A DNA stretch of 64,000 bases, taken from assembly GCA_942159475.1 (NCBI GenBank), contig OW804097.1, forward strand, positions 10,851,172-10,915,171. Reading direction: 5' to 3'. The DNA is from Sthenelais limicola. Its lineage: Eukaryota > Annelida > Polychaeta > Phyllodocida > Sigalionidae. The translations under genes were made by a program, and so were the position numbers. The notes beneath the pieces are model-generated. The model saw only the letters and a list, made by a program, of their open reading frames with translations, ran no database searches and had not been told where the DNA came from. Positions 43,800-55,637 of this stretch are shown here, piece after piece. The first letter of the stretch is position 1, and each line of letters begins with the position of its first letter.

Positions 43800-44292
43800 T
43801 AGGTAATCTACCCTTTTAGAATGGATTAGCATAGAAATTGTTCTTCTAACGGCATGATTATGGCTTTGGCATATTTCTCCTCTAAAGAGATATTACTACC
43901 ATATATACTACCGAATACTTTAGTTACATTGAATTATATTGAATTGAAATGAATTGAAAAACTTTCATTTCATTTCACCTTATATTGTATGGGATTGATG
44001 CATATACCATGAAATCACTATTATAATAGAAATTGAATCTGTTATCCTATACTAGATAAATTATGATATATCCAATTTAGGCCATTCGCCATCTCGACAC
44101 CGAAGAAACCCTATACAATTTTCTCATTGTCCTACAAATGATTCAGGTTTCCATTGCCTAATACAACTATGTAGGTCTCTCATCTACTTCCTGGCTGCTG
44201 TCCTCAAGACAGGACGTTTCAAACTATCATTTTTCTGTCATTTGATAATCAGTAGGTAGGACTTTGCTCTTTAGGACCATCCATCTTAGAAA
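43800..44292. other. No recognised feature
   Basis: Contains short GAATTGAAATGAATTGAAA repeats near 43930 only. Confidence 0.4.
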
Positions 44293-44529
44293 TGGGTAAA
44301 ATTTTCAGAAAATGTACAATTAAACTTCGCCAATCTTCTCAAATAACCCAAATTTCAGACGAAAATAAAGTTCAAAATACAGTTCAACCTAACCAAACAG
44401 ATTGCTAGAATAAATGCAATTCTGAATATACTCGAATTTACCTAGTATTGACCAAATTGCAGCCTAATTTATCAGAATTTACTAAATGTGTACAGCTGCC
44501 AATTGTACATTTTCTGAAAGTCTGACCCA
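44293..44529 (-). mobile_element. MITE-1a, - orientation
   Basis: 237 bp, AA on both sides; left end TGGGTAAAATTTTCAG. Confidence 0.9.
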
Positions 44530-45318
44530 AATAGTGACTGTCATGCGAACGCTTCTTTAACTCAATCTTGGCATACTGAAGTTGATGGGTAACTTGATTC
44601 CATATAGTAGGGGGAATTAGGGAATAACCGTGCACTTTTGGTTAAAAGCATGACACTTCTCACGATTGGTCATTGACCCCTAGTGATTAAAATCTGATAT
44701 GGAACACTGAAATTCAAGCAGGATCCTGCAGCTAGGGGGCGTTTTTGTATGACCTTCCATGCGCTTTTTCTTATGACAGCTAAAATATTAATCTGAGGTA
44801 TTTGGTTACATTAAACCATAAATAGAGGAGATTATAAGCTTTCATTTGATGTAAGTATATTCAAAATTTTCTCAAACCTAATATTCCTTTAGCTACAGAC
44901 AGGAAACTGTTCAGTTCAGACGTTAGTGACCATTGAAAAAGTTAAAGAGCTCCTCAAGAAATAAACATGTGATCATTACAATGTTTGATAAAAAATATGA
45001 TTGATTGAATCATTTATCAGCATAGATTTATAGTGTTCTGACGCTGGGAAACTATGGATAGCATGTATATAGAATAACAGTTCAAGTAGCAGATTCACCC
45101 AGTTCAGTTAATAAAATAAGGTTTTAGATATAAACAATCCAGACTACTTGGTTATTTGGGGTTAGTCACATCCAACATGCAACAGAATATAGAAAATAAT
45201 GGTCTCTCAGAGTTCTCTCAAACCATTCTCAGAAAATAATTGTATATATAATGCAATGCAACTTTTACTAAGAGGGAGTTACGAGGCCTCTAAGAGTGGT
45301 TTAACACAGAATCCTATA
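44530..45318. other. No recognised feature
   Basis: AT-rich unique sequence. Confidence 0.4.
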
Positions 45319-45554
45319 TGGGTGAAATTTTCAGAAAATGACAATTGGCAGCTGTACACATTTATCCAATTCTGCTAAATTAGGCTGCAATTTGATCAAT
45401 ACTAGGTAAATTCGAGTATATTCGGCATTGCATTGATTCTAGCAATGTGTTTGGTTAGGTTGAGCTGTATTCTGAATTTTATTTTTGTCTGAAATGTGGG
45501 TTATTTGAGGGGATTGGTGAAAGTGAATTGTACATTTTCTGGTGACATCACCCA
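45319..45554 (+). mobile_element. MITE-1a, + orientation, complete
   Basis: 236 bp, TA on both sides; ends are TGGGTGAAATTTTCAG and CTGGTGACATCACCCA, one of each end type. Confidence 0.92.
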
Positions 45555-45777
45555 TATAGCGCAAGGCACCCAATGTATGTTTACCTGAGAGGGCAGCTTG
45601 ACCAGAAGCCATATTGAAACATGTGACAACGTCTCCTGCACCAATTAGTAACCTGAACCTCAGACACTGCCCCCGGCCTGTCTGGTATCTATTCTCTCCT
45701 GCAGTCTCTCTGGGATGTATACTTTAAATAGCTATACAGACTCCCGAGAGTGGTTATTTACTAATATTTGATGTGTT

Positions 45778-46161
45778 TCAGGAAAATGAGTCATAAGTCG
45801 CAAGAATTATATTTTTCATAGTGTTTTTTCACAAGATCACACTATTGGAATGTTCTGATTTTAGAGAGTTTATTACTTATGGCTATATCTATCCATGTAT
45901 CAAATTTCAGGACAATGTATGTAATATATCCTTTCGTTTTGAAGGTTCCCATATGGACTACATTTAGTTACTTTACTGTTTATTGACCCCCAGAAATATT
46001 GGAAACTTTTTTTCAAAAACGAAAATATCAAACTTAAAATCTAGAAATACTTATACGATTATTAGACTGTTTACTATCATTGGAATCGGCTTGATCTCAT
46101 CTTTTCAAATATCATGGTATCTCAAAATCCGTTTTTTGCGACTTATGACTCACTTTCCTAA
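45778..46161 (+). mobile_element. MITE-2 copy, + orientation, right end lost
   Basis: ATAT on the left; homology stops at ACTCACTTTCCTAAATTG. Confidence 0.85.
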
Positions 46162-46320
46162 ATTGTTTGTTTTGTTATTAATGTATTTGAATAGAATAGC
46201 ATAGAGAAATCTTTTATTCATCAAGGGTTTTACATTATATTGACGAACAGGTCGACAGGCCTCTGTATAGGTACCGTTCAGGATTTATACCCAGATCTTC
46301 CGGCAGCTCCCTTGACATTT

Positions 46321-46430
46321 GTGATGTGTTTCAGGAAAATGAGTCATAAGTCACAAAATGGATATTTTTCAAAGTGTTTTTTCCACAAGATCCCTTTATT
46401 GAAATGTTCTGATTTTCAGTGGGTCTAGCA
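46321..46430 (+). mobile_element. MITE-2 left-end fragment
   Basis: ATTT then GTGATGTGTTTCAGGAAAA; ends after GATTTTCAGTGGGTCTAGC. Confidence 0.8.
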
Positions 46431-46530
46431 GTGGTGAATGAACTCAATGTAAATATCTCGATGTTAAATGTCACCTGCCTACTTTTCTTGTGCACATGAG
46501 ATTATCAGCTCGCTGAAACTGTCGCGCAAT

Positions 46531-46676
46531 CAAATTTCAAATTTCAAATTCTAAATTTCAAATTTCAAATTCCAAATTCCAAATTCCAAATTCCAAATTT
46601 CAAATTCCAAATTTCAAATTCCAAATTTCAAATTTCAAATTTCAAATTCCAAATTTCAAATTTCAAATTTCAAATT
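46531..46676 (+). repeat. AAATTYC heptamer array
   Basis: About 20 units of CAAATTTC/CAAATTCC, 150 bp downstream of the transporter exon's splice donor, hence in its first intron. Confidence 0.95.
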
Positions 46677-46822
46677 AAAATAAGGCAGGCAGTGGGAAGA
46701 TCGTCACTGCGACGATACTGTATGTCTAATTCCTGCAATAAAATGTTTTTAAATTTATAAAAAAAAAAAACCCATAAATATTGAAGGCAAGAGAATGATA
46801 CAATGTGGAATAACAAAAGACC

Positions 46823-46828
46823 ACTTAC
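46823..46828 (-). promoter_or_regulatory. Splice donor of the SLC16-like exon
   Basis: CAG/GTAAGT on the minus strand matches the animal 5' splice consensus exactly and sets the exon limit, although the frame stays open for about 25 more codons. Confidence 0.85.
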
Positions 46829-47276
46829 CTGCATCACAAGTACGTATACCAAATGTATTGATGACTTCTATAAGCGTGATGCCAAACGCTAAGTGTAGTC
46901 CATGTGATAGGAAGTGTACAGTAAAGGCTGCCCCACACACTATCCACCCCCAGCCACCATCAGGGTAATAGTACCCAAAGTCTGCCCTCCGGGGTATCGG
47001 GGGCGGCACCTGCAGGTTGCGTATCCTCCCCGGCGAAGCCCCCGTCTCCTTCGTGGTGGCCGGGCTATTGATAAAACTCGACATGGCTGACACGCTCAAG
47101 TCTGGATTAGCCTGCCTCCCAGCCCTCTTTCTGTTGTTTTTCTCATCGGCTGAGAGTTTATGTGTCCTTAAGGGCATGTCTTTGAGATAATTGTTTGTCA
47201 TCGGGGTCATCTCCGTCTCTTCGTATTGTTGGTGTGCATTGTCACCACCCGTCTCTGTCTCGCTGTCGCCTGCCAT
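46829..47276 (-). CDS. First coding exon of a monocarboxylate transporter-like (SLC16) protein
   Basis: The family carries monocarboxylates or related solutes across membranes, usually with 12 helices. The ATG is at 47276-47274 (context CCAGGATGG). The exon encodes 149 residues and one base of the next codon. Residues 1-100 are a hydrophilic, Ser/Thr/Glu-rich cytoplasmic tail with a basic KNNRKRAGR patch and PPPIPRR. Residues 104-111 are YPDGGWGW, the family's signature at the start of helix 1. Residues 111-143 form helix 1 and the following loop (CGAAFTVHFLSHGLHLAFG). The exon closes at CAG with donor GTAAGT (46828-46823). The long N-terminal tail is more like MCT9/12/14-type members than MCT1-4. 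No later exon was recognised to the left; an upstream 5' UTR exon is possible. Confidence 0.85.
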
Positions 47277-47800
47277 CCTGGAGCGGTTAATGCACTTGGT
47301 TTAATATCCTTTTGTTAAAGTAACCTGAAGGAAGCTTCCTTCTGTTAGTGACAAAGCATTAATTAATAGCATTAATTATCTACAGAAATATCTGACAAAG
47401 GCGAAAAGGATTCCATAGAATATCAGACTTTTTAGCTCTGGTAGTGCAGAATGTTGGTTCTTTCATCAATTCTCAATAGTGTTTTATCATTCTTATTCAC
47501 AATAGTTGGTTATTAATCTAATGATATACATTAGCAAAACAAATGTCTATAAAGATCTGTGATTAATCGTCAACTTCAAACATTCGGTCCCTGAACCACG
47601 ATGGGTGTTCAAGTGTTGATATAATTCATATAATGTATGCACCCACTGTAACCCTTTCCACAATAGAACTTCACTCAAAACGTCATGATTCCACTCCACG
47701 TCCAAACACTCAGATCAGATACGAATGGTACATCAGCCTACTTCTCTAATCGCTTTCCTGGCCTAGGACTCTGCGTTTTAATGGCAATATAATGATATTA
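47277..47800. other. Upstream of the SLC16-like start; no clear promoter
   Basis: On the minus strand a pyrimidine-rich GAAGCTTCCTTCAG about 60 bp before the ATG could be an acceptor for a 5' UTR exon. No TATA or CpG island is obvious. Confidence 0.35.
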
Positions 47801-48142
47801 TGTGATCCTAATGCAATTATAATGGCACTTTACGGCTTGAGGCAAGAGGCTTTCCCTCAGTTTGAAGGGACTCTCTCAACTTTGGGCCTAGAACCAGGGT
47901 TTAATATGGATTCCAGTAGAGTTCCTATTCCCTGGAGAGTATATACTTATTGGGTGAGTTCCTATAATATCTTGTGATCCTAATGCAATTATAATAGCAC
48001 TTTACGTTTTGAGGCAAGAGGTTTTCCCTCAGTTTGAAGGGACTCTCTCAACTTTGGGCCTAGAACGAGGGTTTAATACGGATTCGAGTAGAGTTCCTAT
48101 TCCCTGGAAAGTATATATACTTATTGGGTGAGTTCCTTGCTC
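47801..48142 (+). repeat. Dispersed repeat E in tandem (two units of about 172 bp)
   Basis: Units begin TGTGATCCTAATGCAATTAT at 47801 and 47973 and both contain TTTCCCTCAGTTTGAAGGG. They lack the hairpin of the copies at 5478 and 32600. Confidence 0.85.
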
Positions 48143-48380
48143 CATAGTGTGCAGTGTATATCCAGTCAAGAGCAGCTCACTGGTAAAGTGAAGTGAGCAG
48201 GTCAAGGAGTAGGTCGTGGACATGTAGGCGTGTAGGAGCTGCTCTATTGCTTGTATCCACTGAGAGCAGGCAGCCAGAGATCAATCCTTATCGCATCGCA
48301 CTACTGCCTTAGATGTGAGACAAGCAGCCAAGCATTCATCTGCAAAAAGAGGGCAAAGGATGAGGCTTTAGATCTATATA

Positions 48381-48607
48381 AGGGTCGGATTTTTTAGAAA
48401 ATGTACAATTCAGCTTCACCAATTCTCTGAAACAAGCCAGAAATAAAGTTCAAAATACAGTTCAATCTAACCAAACAGATTGCTAGAATCAATGCAATGC
48501 CGGATATACTCGAATTTACCAGGCATTGACCAAATTGCAGCCTAATTTAGCAGCATTTACTAAATGTGTACAGCTGCCAATTGTACATTTTCTGACAATC
48601 TGACCCA
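48381..48607 (-). mobile_element. MITE-1a, - orientation
   Basis: TA on both sides; small deletion near CTGAAACAAGCCAG. Confidence 0.9.
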
Positions 48608-49730
48608 TAAGGTCATTTAATCAAATCATTTTTCTTTTTTCAAGATGTTTTCCACTCATAAATCACTCATTATGGATGGTTTTTGCTACAGGGCTTTATA
48701 CAAGTACACATTCGTATTTTGGAGACCCGCTAGAAACCTTTCCGGAGCTGATTTCACCTATTATCACTCATGGGCGATAATATGATGTTATGACACATTA
48801 CGTAACACTGCATAACCTCCTCATATTTATATTAATCATTAATTATCACCTCTTTATTAGGGTTATAAAGTCGCTATGTACCAGTACTGTGCAAGTCGAT
48901 TTATTGTATTGTATTGTTCTGCATTGTACTATATCGTAACTAATTTCTGTATTGTATTGTACTGCATTGTACTTTATCTTAAATAATTGCCAGAAACGTA
49001 GTATTTTTTGTTACTTATCAATGTTAATCTAAGTAGACTGCAGCAGCAGGTAGAACGCCACAAACCTATACTTTGTTACCTGTTCTCGACTGTATCGTAT
49101 ATATTTGTCTTGAGAAGCTGGATAAATAAAATCATTAAAAAAAAATACAAGCCAGTCCAGGATATGAGGTAACAAGCATATGCCCCCTTTTCATTGACTC
49201 TCATCCTGGCGAGAGTTTGTACAGATTTATCATAATAAAGTTATTTGGATATTAGTTCTTTAACAGATCAGTCGTGCCTCCGTGTTCCTTATTCATTTCA
49301 TCACTAAAACATTCAAAATCATACCAATGAGTAAATATGGTAGAATGAAGAAATAAACACCCAAATTGTCAATTTAAATGATAACTTGATTCAAAATCAT
49401 TCATTAATATTATGGAAATCCAATCACATCATCAGTCTATTAATCTCCCAAAACAATATTTCTATTGAGACATCCAATCCAATATCTAAACTTTGTTAGT
49501 AATTCAAGTGCTTTGAGTAATTCTAGAGTAATGAATTAAAGCCTTTAAATGGATGAATGCTAGATCCATCAATTACACTCTGTCTCGTACGGTATGTGAT
49601 TACGCTATTCAGTCTGTATTTGGTTTTAACTCAAACTAATTTACTGTTTGTCTGTAGGAGAGGAAAAATACAAAATCAAACGTAGACTACTGGTGAATTT
49701 GATTAAAGTTCTATCCTGATGGATCGTATA
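48608..49730. other. No gene recognised; imperfect TGTATTGTA duplication
   Basis: TATTGTATTGT...CTGCATTGTAC recurs at about 48905 and 48948. Otherwise AT-rich unique sequence. Confidence 0.4.
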
Positions 49731-49965
49731 TGGGTGAAATCGCTCGTAAATGTACAATTAAGCTTCACCAATCCTCTGAAATAACCCAAATTTCAGAAGA
49801 AAATAAAGTTCAAAATACAGTTCAACCTAACCAAACGGATTGCTAGAATCAATGCAATGCCGAATACTCGAATTTACCTAGTATTGACCAAATTGCAGCC
49901 TAATTTAGCCTAATTTACTAAATGTGTAGAGCTGCCAATTGTACATTTTCTGGAAATCTGACCCA
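49731..49965 (-). mobile_element. MITE-1a, - orientation
   Basis: Left end variant TGGGTGAAATCGCTCG; right end standard. Confidence 0.9.
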
Positions 49966-50034
49966 AATAGTTTCTTGTGTCACACCAAGTGCTTGGGGAT
50001 GCTGGTAAATGTGACTAAGTAGTTCCTGACTCCT

Positions 50035-50172
50035 ACTTGTGTATGTAATAATTTTATTTCCGATCTCACATTTACATATAGCAAATATATCGTCAAGAAA
50101 AAGGAATAAAGAAAAAATACACAATTTTCCAAAACTTTCTGTGCGAACACAGGTTTTCCTAGTCTCCCTAAT
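50035..50172 (-). mobile_element. Truncated LINE 3' end (family J), - orientation
   Basis: Reverse complement of 6408-6540, including GGAAATAAAATTATTACATA at the 3' end. Confidence 0.6.
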
Positions 50173-50490
50173 ATCAAAGTAGGAAATGACTGGGTAATTA
50201 GTTATTGAGTGAAACCTTTTCTTGTCTTAGTTGTCAGCCGAGGTAAGGCTATCATTTACATTACAATACATTTTCTTTTTTTATGAAGTAAAATTAGAAA
50301 GATTGGGAGTAATATAATTACCCCTAGAAGCAGATAATATATGGTGTTAACATATAAAATCCAACATTTATACATGTATATTCCTTAGTTTTCACTAAAG
50401 ACGAATCAGCATTTTACTTATTTCATCTCCTTGTTACTTACATACAGTTTTACATACTGCCATACGATTTCTATCAAAAACAATAATATA
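50173..50490. other. No recognised feature
   Basis: AT-rich. Confidence 0.4.
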
Positions 50491-50579
50491 TGTATTTGGA
50501 ATTTTATTTTCGTCTGAAATTTGGGTTATTTGAGAAAATTGGCGAAGTTGAATTGTACATTTTCTGAAAATCTGACCCA
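50491..50579 (+). mobile_element. MITE-1a right-end fragment
   Basis: From GTATTTGGAATTTTATTTTC to CTGACCCA. Confidence 0.8.
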
Positions 50580-50974
50580 TTTATAGTACACAGTTTGGTC
50601 AGCAACTGTCTGCTATCTTGGAGAGGTTATAGGACTGGTGGCGCATTGAGAAACTGAGTTTTAAATCTTTAAATCCTCCAAATCCACTTTTTCCTAGCAT
50701 TAATCCTTCAGGGCATTTGTTACTGACATAATCATCTGGCACATATTGGAAATTCAAGCAAACTTTAAAAAAAATCGAGAGCTCAGTGACATGTGTCACT
50801 TTAACGGTACAAAATGAAGATGGGAGATGATGGAGTCATTTTTTAAACAGACAACGCTTAAAAAAATCCATGGTGGATAAAGTTTTTTTTATTGAATGAT
50901 TATTAAATGTATTGGCCTTCAAAGAAATAAAAATATAAAAATAGCTGACTGGGATAGATACAGATGGATTAAAC
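50580..50974. other. No recognised feature
   Basis: AT-rich. Confidence 0.4.
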
Positions 50975-51214
50975 AAGTCAGATCTTCAGAAAATGTATTC
51001 TTTATAAAATTCACCTTCACCAATCCTCTCAAATATCCCACATTTAAGACAAAAATGAGCTTCAAAATGCAGTTTAACATAACAGAATTGATACTTTAAA
51101 TCAATGCTATACCAAATATACTCAGATATACCAGGCATTCATCATTTTCCGGCCTAATTTAACAGAATTTCTTTGTATCCAGCGGCCGATTGTACATTTT
51201 CGGAAACTCTAACC
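50975..51214 (-). mobile_element. MITE-1b, - orientation, decayed ends
   Basis: Left AAGTCAGATCTTCAG with a duplicated-looking TTCTTTATAAAATTC; right TCTAACCC. Confidence 0.82.
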
Positions 51215-51423
51215 CAGACACTGAGAGAGACCAAACTTGATTAATTCCATGACGGTGCAGCCGAGTCTGCTTCTGTATTATTTAATTATCCTACAATTAT
51301 GTTTACACACGCGCTGTCTGACGCTACAAATGGGAGATGGATGAAGACCTTGATAAATATTGTGATGGAATGATTATAACCTTTAAAATGGTGAAAGCAA
51401 TATCATCTGATACGGGAGGCATT

Positions 51424-51660
51424 TGGGTCAGATTTTTAGAAAATGTACAATTGGCAGCTGTACACATTTAGCAAAATTCTTCTAAATTAGACTGAAATTT
51501 GTTCAATACTAGGTAAATTAGAGTATATTCGGCATTGCATTGATTCTAGCAATCTGTTGGGCTAGGTAGAACTGTGTTTTGAATTTTATTTTCGTCTAAA
51601 ATTTGTGTTATTTGAGAGGATTGGCGAAGTTGAATTATACGCTTTCTGAAAATCTGACCA
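51424..51660 (+). mobile_element. MITE-1a, + orientation, later insertion in the duplication
   Basis: 237 bp; interrupts sequence that is continuous at 31730 in the partner. Confidence 0.9.
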
Positions 51661-51755
51661 ATTTATAGTACATCTTGTCAAGGAACGGTCTAATTATGGG
51701 AAGATGTCTGTGTCACATTCACCAGGGGATATTAATGAAAGCAATAATGGATATA

Positions 51756-51992
51756 TGGGTCAGATTTTCAGAAAATGTACAATTCACCTTCACCAATCCT
51801 CTCAAGTAACCCACATTTAAGACAAAAATGAGCTTCAAAATGCAGTTTAACATAACAGAACTGATACTTTAAATCAATGCGAAACCAAATATTCTCAGAT
51901 ATACCCGGTATTCATCATTTTTCAGCCTAATCTAGCAGAATTTCCTAAATGTGTAGAGCTGCCAATTGTACATTTTCTGAAATTCTGACCCA
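51756..51992 (-). mobile_element. MITE-1b, - orientation, shared by both duplication copies
   Basis: 237 bp, TA on both sides; same flanks as 31368 in reverse. Confidence 0.93.
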
Positions 51993-52269
51993 TATATGAC
52001 AACAGCCAATAATGGAAGAGGACAGTAACAGAACACCCCCACATTTATAAATAACATTATGTTATTGGCAGACTATGTCCTTGTACAACCTACTGTTATA
52101 ATTATTGTGAGGTGACCAGCTATAGAAGCAGGCCCTCAAGGCAGACGTTCTTACAATAGAGGCCTGGGACAGGCATGTACGAATAAGTAATCATCCTACT
52201 GTTACAAACCTGACATGTAATTCTATGGTACATAATAAACTCACTTACTCACTCAAGGCCGAATATACA

Positions 52270-52507
52270 TGGGTCAGAATTTCCAGAAAATGTACAATTG
52301 GCAGCTCTACACATTTGGGAAATTCTGCTAAATTAAGCTGAAAAATGATGAATACTGGGTATATCTGAGTATATTTGGGATCACATTGATTTAAAGTATC
52401 AGTTTTGTTATGTTAATCTGCATTTTAAAGCTCATTTTTGTCTTAAATGTGGGTTATTCGAGAGGATTGGTGAAGGCGAATTGTACATTTTCTGGAAATC
52501 TGACCCA
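52270..52507 (+). mobile_element. MITE-1b, + orientation
   Basis: 238 bp, CA on both sides. Confidence 0.9.
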
Positions 52508-52666
52508 CATACACCTATTTATGCCTTGTCTCTAATAAGCAAAAATCGTTATTAGGAGATTATTTCTCTACAACATAAGTAGATATGACACTACTCGTGT
52601 CCATACCAGATTAATCCCATATTTGTTGTCCTCAAGAAACCGCCATTATAAACCTCCTGCCCAATG

Positions 52667-52770
52667 TGAGTCAGATCATTGGATGCCTTCAGCAATCCTC
52701 TCAAATAACCCAAATGCAAGACAAAAATAAGGTTCAAAATAAGTTCAACCTATAGTAGAACTGATATAAA
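52667..52770 (-). mobile_element. MITE-1 degraded left half
   Basis: GAGTCAGATCATTGG then CTTCAGCAATCCTCTCAAAT; the right half is gone. Confidence 0.6.
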
Positions 52771-52816
52771 ACAACTCAATACGTCTTGACTCTGATCTGA
52801 TTGTTCCATACGTAGC

Positions 52817-52914
52817 ACTTATTGGACTCCTTGCCACACGGCGCGTAAATAAAGGACGAGATCGAAGATCAAGTCCTTTATTTACGCGTCCGTGCGGCAA
52901 GGAGTCCTATAAGT
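52817..52914. repeat. 98-bp foldback hairpin
   Basis: Arms of about 43 bp (ACTTATTGGACTCCTTGCC ... TAAATAAAGGAC and complement) around GAGATCGAAGATCAA; a few mismatches only. Confidence 0.9.
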
Positions 52915-53223
52915 TGATTATTATACATGCCTAGATTTGCATGTAAAACGTGCTTAATTAAAAAGATAATAACATAATTTACCATAATATCTGGTTTCGT
53001 ATAATGGAACTAGAAACAGTTGAAACATGGAGAAAGAAAGCACTCGCACCGGCAAACTTGTGTTGGCAACCTTGCGTCGACAAACTTGTGCCACCAAACT
53101 TGCGTCGCCATGACAATGCGCCGGTAATGTACTAGTCCAATATCGCATTACAAGTAATGAGCGGCTGTCAGGGCCTCGGTATTGAATGCGTGTATAATAA
53201 TGAACATTAAGATTAGCTAGTAT
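52915..53223. other. No gene; short CAAACTTG repeats
   Basis: ACTTGTGTTGGCAACCTTGC and related 16-17-bp units repeat about four times near 53057-53110. Confidence 0.45.
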
Positions 53224-53463
53224 GTGATGTGTTATAAAAAGATGAGTCACCAGTCATAAAATTTCTATTTTTCAACACGTTTGTGGAATCTTTTTGGGGA
53301 ATGTTTTCATTTCTGGGTGCTTAATACTTTTCTCAGCATGAATACATGTACCAAATCTTAAGACATCGTATTAAATATATCTATGCATTCCTTATATTTA
53401 GCTACTTTACTTTAAATGTCCACCCAGAAACATTGCAATTTTTGTTTTCAAAAGGAAAAAATT
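53224..53463 (+). mobile_element. MITE-2 left half, split by later insertions
   Basis: GTGATGTGTTATAAAAAGATG to CATTGCAATTTTTG; the matching right half appears at 54284. Confidence 0.75.
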
Positions 53464-53871
53464 GTGATCCGTTTTAGCAAAATGAGTCATAAGTCGCAAG
53501 ATATGGATTTTGAGATATCACAATATTTGAAAAGAGGAGATCAAGGTGATTCCAATGAATGTAAACCCTGGGATACCTAACATGTATTTCTATATTTTAA
53601 GTTTGACATTTCTATTTTTGAAAAAAAAAGTTTGCAATGTTTCTGGCTGGGTAAACCAGTAAAGTAACTAAATATTCTCCATAAGAATGCCTACAAAATG
53701 CAATGATATATTTAATACAATGTCCCGGAATTTGGTACATAGATTCATATGACTATAACTGCTAGACCCACTGAAAATCAGAACATTTCAATAAAGGGAT
53801 CTTGTGAAAAAAATACACTTTGAAAAATATCCATTTTGCGACTTATGACTCATTTTTCTGAAACACATCAC
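53464..53871 (-). mobile_element. MITE-2 copy, - orientation, inside another MITE-2
   Basis: 408 bp, AATT on both sides. The left end is GTGATCCGTTTTAGC. Confidence 0.92.
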
Positions 53872-54283
53872 AATTTATGTTTGTTTGTTTTATTCATAAG
53901 CTCATGTATCAAGTATAGCCGAACCATCAACCCTATACCTTGCTATACGGTGTACGCGTGAATAGAATGAACTTGAATGGGTTGTATGTACAGCTAGTAT
54001 CAAGTGCAACATTTTCAGCCTATATAAACATAATTGAATAATAATAATACAAATTACTTTATGAAATCATACATTCACTAGTCAAATATCAACTAGTAAT
54101 TACGTAATTAAATTACATAATTAAGTTATAGTCAAATAAGTCAATCATTCTGATGCGACACATAATACTATACAGGTAAACTGTTTTCCTTTTTGGGTAT
54201 AAAGTAAAACAATGAGTGATTTGAGAAAGATGATGTGAGATTTTAAACGATCATAGACGCCGTGCATTCATACACAGAATCAA
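53872..54283. other. No recognised feature
   Basis: AT-rich. Confidence 0.4.
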
Positions 54284-54425
54284 AAAAAAAAAACTTAAAA
54301 AATAGAAATACCTACTGGATATCCTACTGTTAACTATCATTGGAATCGGTTTGATCTCATCTTCTCAAATATGAAGATATCTCAAAATCCAATTCTTGTG
54401 ACTTCTCCTAATTCTTTTTAATCAC
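54284..54425 (+). mobile_element. MITE-2 right half
   Basis: AACTTAAAAAATAGAAATAC to GTGACTTCTCC...AATCAC; probably belongs to the left half at 53224. Confidence 0.75.
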
Positions 54426-54454
54426 AAATATTCCCCTTCTCTGCATGAATATAG

Positions 54455-54693
54455 AGGGTGAAGACGCCAGAAAATATATACAATTCACTTTCACCAATTC
54501 TCTCAAATAACCCAAATTTCAGACGAAAATAAAGTTCAAAATACAGTTCAACCTAACCAAACAGATTGCTAGAATCAATGCAATGCCAAATATAATCGAA
54601 TTTACCTAGTATTGACCAAATTGCAGCCTAATTTAGCAGAAATTACTAAATGTGTACAGCTGCCAATTGTACATTTTCTACAAATCTGACCCT
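54455..54693 (-). mobile_element. MITE-1a, - orientation
   Basis: Left end GGGTGAAGACGCCAG, right end CAAATCTGACCCT. Confidence 0.9.
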
Positions 54694-54770
54694 AGAACTA
54701 CAAGATATTACCATGCATGTGAAGTGCTTCTTATCTTATCCAATATTAAGAAGTTCAAAAAGGTCAGATG

Positions 54771-55007
54771 TGGGTCAGATCGTCAGAAAATGTACAATTG
54801 GCAGCTCTACACATTTAGAGATTTCTGCTAAATTAGGCTGAGAAATTATGAGTATCGGGTATATCTGAATACATTTGGTATCGCATCGATTTAAAGTATA
54901 ATTTCAGTTATGTTAAACTGCATTTTGAAGCTCATTTTCGTCTTAAATGTGGTTTATTTGAGAGGCTTGGTGAAGAGGAATTGTACATTTTCTGAAGATC
55001 TGACCCA
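54771..55007 (+). mobile_element. MITE-1b, + orientation
   Basis: 237 bp, TG on both sides. Confidence 0.92.
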
Positions 55008-55219
55008 TGTACAATATATCTAGTATATGGATGTCCTAGTCACTGCGGGGTAGAATATATCATCTCCAGCCACTGTAGATAAATCTTCGGGATCTACTAG
55101 TTCCTCTCCCGGGGATCCTATTGTTTATTCACGGACTTAGGGATCATCCTCTGTCCCATTAATCCTGTTCAGATCTGTATCCCTGTGGTGGATTATTTAT
55201 GTTAAGACACAGAGCCAGA

Positions 55220-55452
55220 TGGGTGGATGGATAGATCCAGAAAATGTACAATTCACCTTCAGCAATTCTCTGAAATAACCAAAATTTCAGACGAAAATAA
55301 AGTTTAAAATACAATTCAGCCTAACCAAACAGAACCAATGCAATGCCGAATATACTCGAATTTACCTAGTATTGACCAAATTGCAGTCTAATTTAGCAGA
55401 ATTTACTGAATGTGTACAGCTGCCAATTGTACATTTTCTGAAATCTGACCCA
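55220..55452 (-). mobile_element. MITE-1a, - orientation
   Basis: Left end altered to TGGGTGGATGGATAGATCCAG; TA on the right. Confidence 0.87.
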
Positions 55453-55637
55453 TATACACGGTGATGTAGGAAGCAATTTGAACACGTGGTGGCGGCCAAC
55501 TTTGTCCCACAAAGTGACATTGTATAGTCTATAAGTAATACAATGAGTAGTTGGTTCGAGGATAGTTTTCCCCATAAACTAAGAGTGAGCGACAAAATAT
55601 CACTCTGAGTGTGACAATTGAGTTTATATTCCAAATT

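Larger units (their letters stand above)
51212..52060. repeat. Inverted duplication, right copy
   Basis: Reverse complement of 31308-31925. It also holds an extra MITE-1 (51424-51660) absent from the left copy, which accounts for its greater length. Confidence 0.88.

Noticed and set aside
46755..46828. Extension of the SLC16-like frame beyond 46829
   Set aside because: The donor GTAAGT at 46828 and loss of family similarity after this point show it is intron read-through.
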